Positions 5,914-8,460 of a stretch of DNA of 8,460 bases are shown here, in pieces (position 1 is the first letter of the stretch; each line of letters begins with the position of its first letter). The stretch lies in the NCBI GenBank assembly GCA_023433855.1, contig JAEYTV010000323.1, positions 1 through 8,460 of the forward strand, written 5' to 3'. The DNA comes from Pseudomonadota bacterium. GTDB taxonomy: Bacteria > Pseudomonadota > Alphaproteobacteria > Rhizobiales > Rhizobiaceae. The notes below the pieces were generated by a model. The model had not been told where the DNA came from. It made no database searches and saw nothing but the letters and a program-made list of their open reading frames with translations. The position numbers and the translations under genes were made by a program.

Positions 5914-7137
5914 ATGGCTTCTCCATCACCCGAGCCGGTCTCCAGCATATTGCAACATAGTCTCAGGCATCTCAGAGCCTTCCTTGCCGTTGTCGACAGC
6001 GGCTCGGTCACAAAGGCAGCCGAGCAGTGCTTCGTGTCGCAGCCCGCCGTCACCCAGGCGTTGTCGAAGATCGAGAGAACCGCCGGCCTTCCGCTCTTCT
6101 CGCGCACGCCGCAGCGGATTTTCGCTAACCCGGCCGGCGAGATTCTAGCCCGCCGTATCCGACGCGCGTTCGACTATCTTGACCCGGCGCTGTCGGAGCT
6201 TTCTCCGCGTCTGAGGGTCACGGCAACGGCCGCCCAGTTGAAGTCGCTGGTCGCAGTGCGCGAGTCGGAAAACTTCACCCTCGCTGCCCGGGGCCTTGGA
6301 TTGAGCCAGCCCGCCGTCTATCGTGCGGTCAGTCAACTCGAGGAAGAGGCAGGGCGGCCGCTCTTCGAGAGAACAGCCTATGGCCTGGTGGCAACCCGCG
6401 CCGCCCAATCGCTCGCCCAGGCTGCGCGTCTGGCCTTCCTGGAACTGGAACAGGCCGACGCGGATCTTGCCGAGCTCACCGCCAGCGAAATAGGTAGGAT
6501 CGTCATCGGGGCGACGCCGCTAGCGAAGTCCTATGTGTTACCGCGCGCAATAGCATCCTTCCGAACGCTTCGCCCCAATCTCCCGATCCAGATCAAGGAA
6601 GGGCCTTATCCGGATTTGTTGACCGGGCTCAGGCGGGGGGAAATCGACTTTCTCGTTGGAGCCTTGCGCATGCCGGCGCCGATCGGCGATGTCGAGCAGC
6701 GAACGCTGTTTCACGATACCATCGTGCTGGTTTCCGGAAACAATCACCCCTTGGCATCACGAAGCAGCGTTACCGTCGAGGAGCTCGCTAGGTATCCCTG
6801 GATTGTAGGTCAGCAGGGAACTCCGATTCGGCGGTATTTCGACGATATCTTCACCAGCGGAGCAGGGCAGCCGCCGAAAAGCATCGTCGAGAGCGGATCA
6901 CTGATCCTCATGCGCGAACTTCTCGATGCAACAGAACATCTGGGCTGCACATCACGTCTTCAGGCGGAGGCGGAGATCGCCCGTGGGCTGATGCGCGCGC
7001 TGCCGTTCGACCTGCTGCACACCTCACGTCCGATTGGCGTAACGCTGCGGCGAAATTGGTTGCCCACGGCTGCGCAGCAGGCCTTTCTGGATCTTCTGCC
7101 AAGTTCACTTGGAGGACGTTATAACGAAAAGTTATGA
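5914..7137 (+). CDS. LysR-family transcriptional regulator with two tandem HTH domains
   Basis: DNA-binding regulator of 407 residues; ordinary LysR proteins are about 300. The extra length is a second complete N-terminal domain. HTH1 is about residues 16-75 (FLAVVDSGSVTKAAEQ, VSQPAVTQALSKIE, LPLFSRT). HTH2 is about 106-165 (LVAVRESENFTLAARG, LSQPAVYRAVSQLE, RPLFERT). The LysR effector-binding domain follows at about 193-397 (GRIVIGATPLAKSYVLP, PYPDLLTGLRRGEIDFLVGAL). The two HTH units share the SQPAV-x-x-A-x-S-x-L/I-E core, so they arose by duplication or fusion of LysR heads. No frameshift or stop separates them. The start at 5914 has GAGAG 7 bases upstream; ATGs at 5908 and 5821 are alternatives, the last leading through the hairpin and a non-conserved N-terminus. 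A CCTTG/CAAGG dyad lies at 5874-5887. Lying between two paralogous binding-protein genes, it probably controls one or both; its effector is unknown. Confidence 0.92.
   Translation: MASPSPEPVSSILQHSLRHLRAFLAVVDSGSVTKAAEQCFVSQPAVTQALSKIERTAGLPLFSRTPQRIFANPAGEILARRIRRAFDYLDPALSELSPRLRVTATAAQLKSLVAVRESENFTLAARGLGLSQPAVYRAVSQLEEEAGRPLFERTAYGLVATRAAQSLAQAARLAFLELEQADADLAELTASEIGRIVIGATPLAKSYVLPRAIASFRTLRPNLPIQIKEGPYPDLLTGLRRGEIDFLVGALRMPAPIGDVEQRTLFHDTIVLVSGNNHPLASRSSVTVEELARYPWIVGQQGTPIRRYFDDIFTSGAGQPPKSIVESGSLILMRELLDATEHLGCTSRLQAEAEIARGLMRALPFDLLHTSRPIGVTLRRNWLPTAAQQAFLDLLPSSLGGRYNEKL
7121..7135 (+). promoter_or_regulatory. candidate LysR-type regulator box (T-N11-A dyad)
   Basis: ATAAC-GAAAA-GTTAT is a perfect 5-bp dyad containing the T-N11-A pattern (T at 7122, A at 7134) typical of LysR-family sites. 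An overlapping 10-bp palindrome CGTTATAACG lies at 7117-7126. The box covers the last codons of the LysR gene and shares two bases of its TGA stop (7135-7137), 239 bases upstream of the SBP2 start. The regulator just upstream is the obvious candidate protein. LysR boxes are degenerate, so a chance match is possible. Confidence 0.4.
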
Positions 7138-7311
7138 CAGTGGCAGACGTTCTGATAAACGAGACAGGCTGGCAATGGATAAGGTAAGATTGAGAAGATG
7201 GCCTTGGACATATGGGGGGCGCCGTAGCTCGGATGTCGAGGCGATGGGTGAGGACCTTCATCAGCCGCCATTGACGATATGCGCCAGTCCAGCCATACGG
7301 GATCCATCGGG

Positions 7312-7331
7312 CGGATCGAAGTCTCGATCCG
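7312..7331 (+). repeat. 8-bp hairpin in the SBP2 leader
   Basis: CGGATCGA (7312-7319) pairs perfectly with TCGATCCG (7324-7331) around AGTC, 43 bases upstream of the SBP2 start. A further GGATCC at about 7300-7305 could offer alternative pairing with the right arm. A weak promoter candidate just upstream (TTGACG at 7271-7276, 17 bases, CATACG at 7294-7299) would place the hairpin near the 5' end of the SBP2 mRNA. It could stabilise the mRNA or be an operator; no T-run follows. Nothing else is visible in the 7138-7374 spacer. Confidence 0.4.
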
Positions 7332-7374
7332 GGTCTGGCAGGCAAGAAGAACGGATGCATTTGAGGAGGAAAGA

Positions 7375-8460
7375 ATGCTCAAGAGAAGAACATTGATGGT
7401 CGCTGCGGGGGTTGCGCTGGCCACCGTTGCCGGATTTCCGGCAGTTGCTCAGGAGGCTGTCAAGGTTGGCCTGATTCTGCCGATGACGGGGCCGTTCGCG
7501 TCCACCGGACGTCAGGTTTCCGCCGGCGCCAAGACGTTCATGACGATCAAGGGTGACACAGTAGCGGGAAAGAAGATCGAGCTCATCATTCGTGACGACG
7601 CCGGAGTTGCGGACCAGACGCGCCGCATCGCTCAGGAATTGGTAGTGAATGAAGGCGTGCAGGTGCTTGCGGGAGGCGGTCTCACTCCGCTGGCAATGGC
7701 GGTCGCGCCGGTTGCCACGCAGGCGAAGATCCCGATGGTCGTTACCTCGGCCGGGACGGCGTCGATCACCAAAGCGTCCGAATATATTACCCGCACCTCC
7801 GGCACTCTGCCGCAATATTCGCTCCCGGTAGGGACGTGGGCGGCGCAGAACGGCATCAAGACGGTTGTCACGCTCGTCTCGGACTACGGTCCGGGCATCG
7901 ATGCGGAGAAGTGGTTCTCCAAGGAGTTCAAGGCGAAGGGCGGCGAGATCACCGAAGCCGTGCGCGTTCCACTCGCGAACCCCGATTTTGCGCCCTTCCT
8001 GCAGCGGGTGCGCGATGCCAAGCCTGACGCCGTCTTCGTGTTCCTGCCGTCGGGGGCTGGCGCCCTCTTCATGAAGCAGTTTGCGGATCGCGGTCTTGCC
8101 GATGCCGGCATCAAGCTGATCGCGACAGGCGACGTCACCGACGACGACATCCTCAACAGCATGGGCAAGCCGGCGCTGGGCACCATCACCGGCCATTTCT
8201 ATGCCACTGCGCACGACAGCCCGGAAAACAAGGCGTATGTCGAGGCCTTCAAGAAGGCCAACGACAATATGCGTCCGAACTTTATGTCGGCTGGCGGCTA
8301 CGATGCCATGGCTCTGATCTATGCGGCGCTCGAAAAGACCAATGGTGATCCGAGCGGGCCAGCGTTCATGGAAGCCGTCAAGGGTCTTTCCTGGACCAGT
8401 CCCCGCGGCCCGGTCTCGATCGATCCGGAGACCCGTGACATCGTTCAGAATATCTACATG
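7375..8460 (+). CDS. ABC transporter substrate-binding protein, LivK/HAAT type (SBP2), partial
   Basis: The 5' part of a second periplasmic binding protein, open for 362 codons to the window edge; by comparison with SBP1 about 28 residues are missing. The signal peptide MLKRRTLMVAAGVALATVAG carries a twin arginine and a likely cleavage site after AVA at residue 25, giving a mature start QEAVKVGLILPMTG. Whole blocks are identical to SBP1, such as GDTVAGKKIE, RDDAGVADQTRRIAQELVV, VTLVSDYGPGID and NPDFAPFLQRVRD. The pair differs most around residues 120-150 (SAGTASITKASEYITRTSGT against SATTSAIMKQSEYFVRVSMA), the region expected to form part of the ligand pocket. The ATG has an AGGAGG site at 7364-7369. 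It is a tandem paralogue separated from SBP1 by the LysR gene. Transport genes may follow to the right. Confidence 0.93.
   Translation, partial: MLKRRTLMVAAGVALATVAGFPAVAQEAVKVGLILPMTGPFASTGRQVSAGAKTFMTIKGDTVAGKKIELIIRDDAGVADQTRRIAQELVVNEGVQVLAGGGLTPLAMAVAPVATQAKIPMVVTSAGTASITKASEYITRTSGTLPQYSLPVGTWAAQNGIKTVVTLVSDYGPGIDAEKWFSKEFKAKGGEITEAVRVPLANPDFAPFLQRVRDAKPDAVFVFLPSGAGALFMKQFADRGLADAGIKLIATGDVTDDDILNSMGKPALGTITGHFYATAHDSPENKAYVEAFKKANDNMRPNFMSAGGYDAMALIYAALEKTNGDPSGPAFMEAVKGLSWTSPRGPVSIDPETRDIVQNIYM

Noticed and set aside
7261..8214. 317-codon minus-strand frame antisense to SBP2
   Set aside because: SBP2 on the plus strand is unmistakable by its near match to SBP1; the antisense frame is rich in Arg, Asp and Gly with no domain.

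Overview
The window looks like a piece of chromosome (or large replicon) from a GC-rich alphaproteobacterium, most likely of the Rhizobiales. The pointers are a FixN-type cbb3 oxidase subunit with the alphaproteobacterial N-terminal extension, an FNR/FixK box upstream of it, and periplasmic binding proteins of the LivK/HAAT type common in that order. This placement is inferred from protein character, not from a search.

Layout. Bases 1-1681, minus strand: the first 16 codons of ccoO and all of ccoN, the front of a cbb3 cytochrome c oxidase operon, with a perfect TTGA-N6-TCAA box at 1769-1782. Bases 1943-3046, plus strand: an Old Yellow Enzyme of the YqjM/XenA class. It ends convergently with a UxuA-family (D-mannonate dehydratase) TIM-barrel enzyme on the minus strand (3162-4142, GTG start). 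Bases 4143-4634 are a 492-bp non-coding divergent control region. It holds two opposed copies of a 10-bp operator-like sequence (ATGTATACAA), one lying inside the spacer of a near-consensus sigma-70 promoter, plus two more dyads. Bases 4635-5807, plus strand: a LivK-type substrate-binding protein (SBP1), followed at once by a strong 12-bp hairpin. Bases 5914-7137, plus strand: a LysR-type regulator with two complete winged-helix DNA-binding domains in tandem. Bases 7375-8460, plus strand: a second substrate-binding protein (SBP2), a close paralogue of SBP1, cut by the window edge.

How the parts may work together. The cbb3 genes are a separate, oxygen-controlled respiratory unit. The rest reads as a catabolic or uptake locus: a high-affinity ABC importer represented here only by two paralogous binding proteins, a two-headed LysR regulator between them, a candidate LysR box just after the regulator gene, and a divergent dehydratase sharing a control region with SBP1. 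The operator pair in that region resembles sites of GntR/FCD-type repressors, for which no gene is present in the window. Permease and ATPase genes are not in the window and may lie downstream of SBP2. The transported substrate cannot be read from the sequence.

The most unusual items are the tandem-HTH LysR protein flanked by duplicated binding proteins and the operator pair shared with the UxuA-like gene. No RNA genes, CRISPR arrays, insertion sequences or phage genes were seen.
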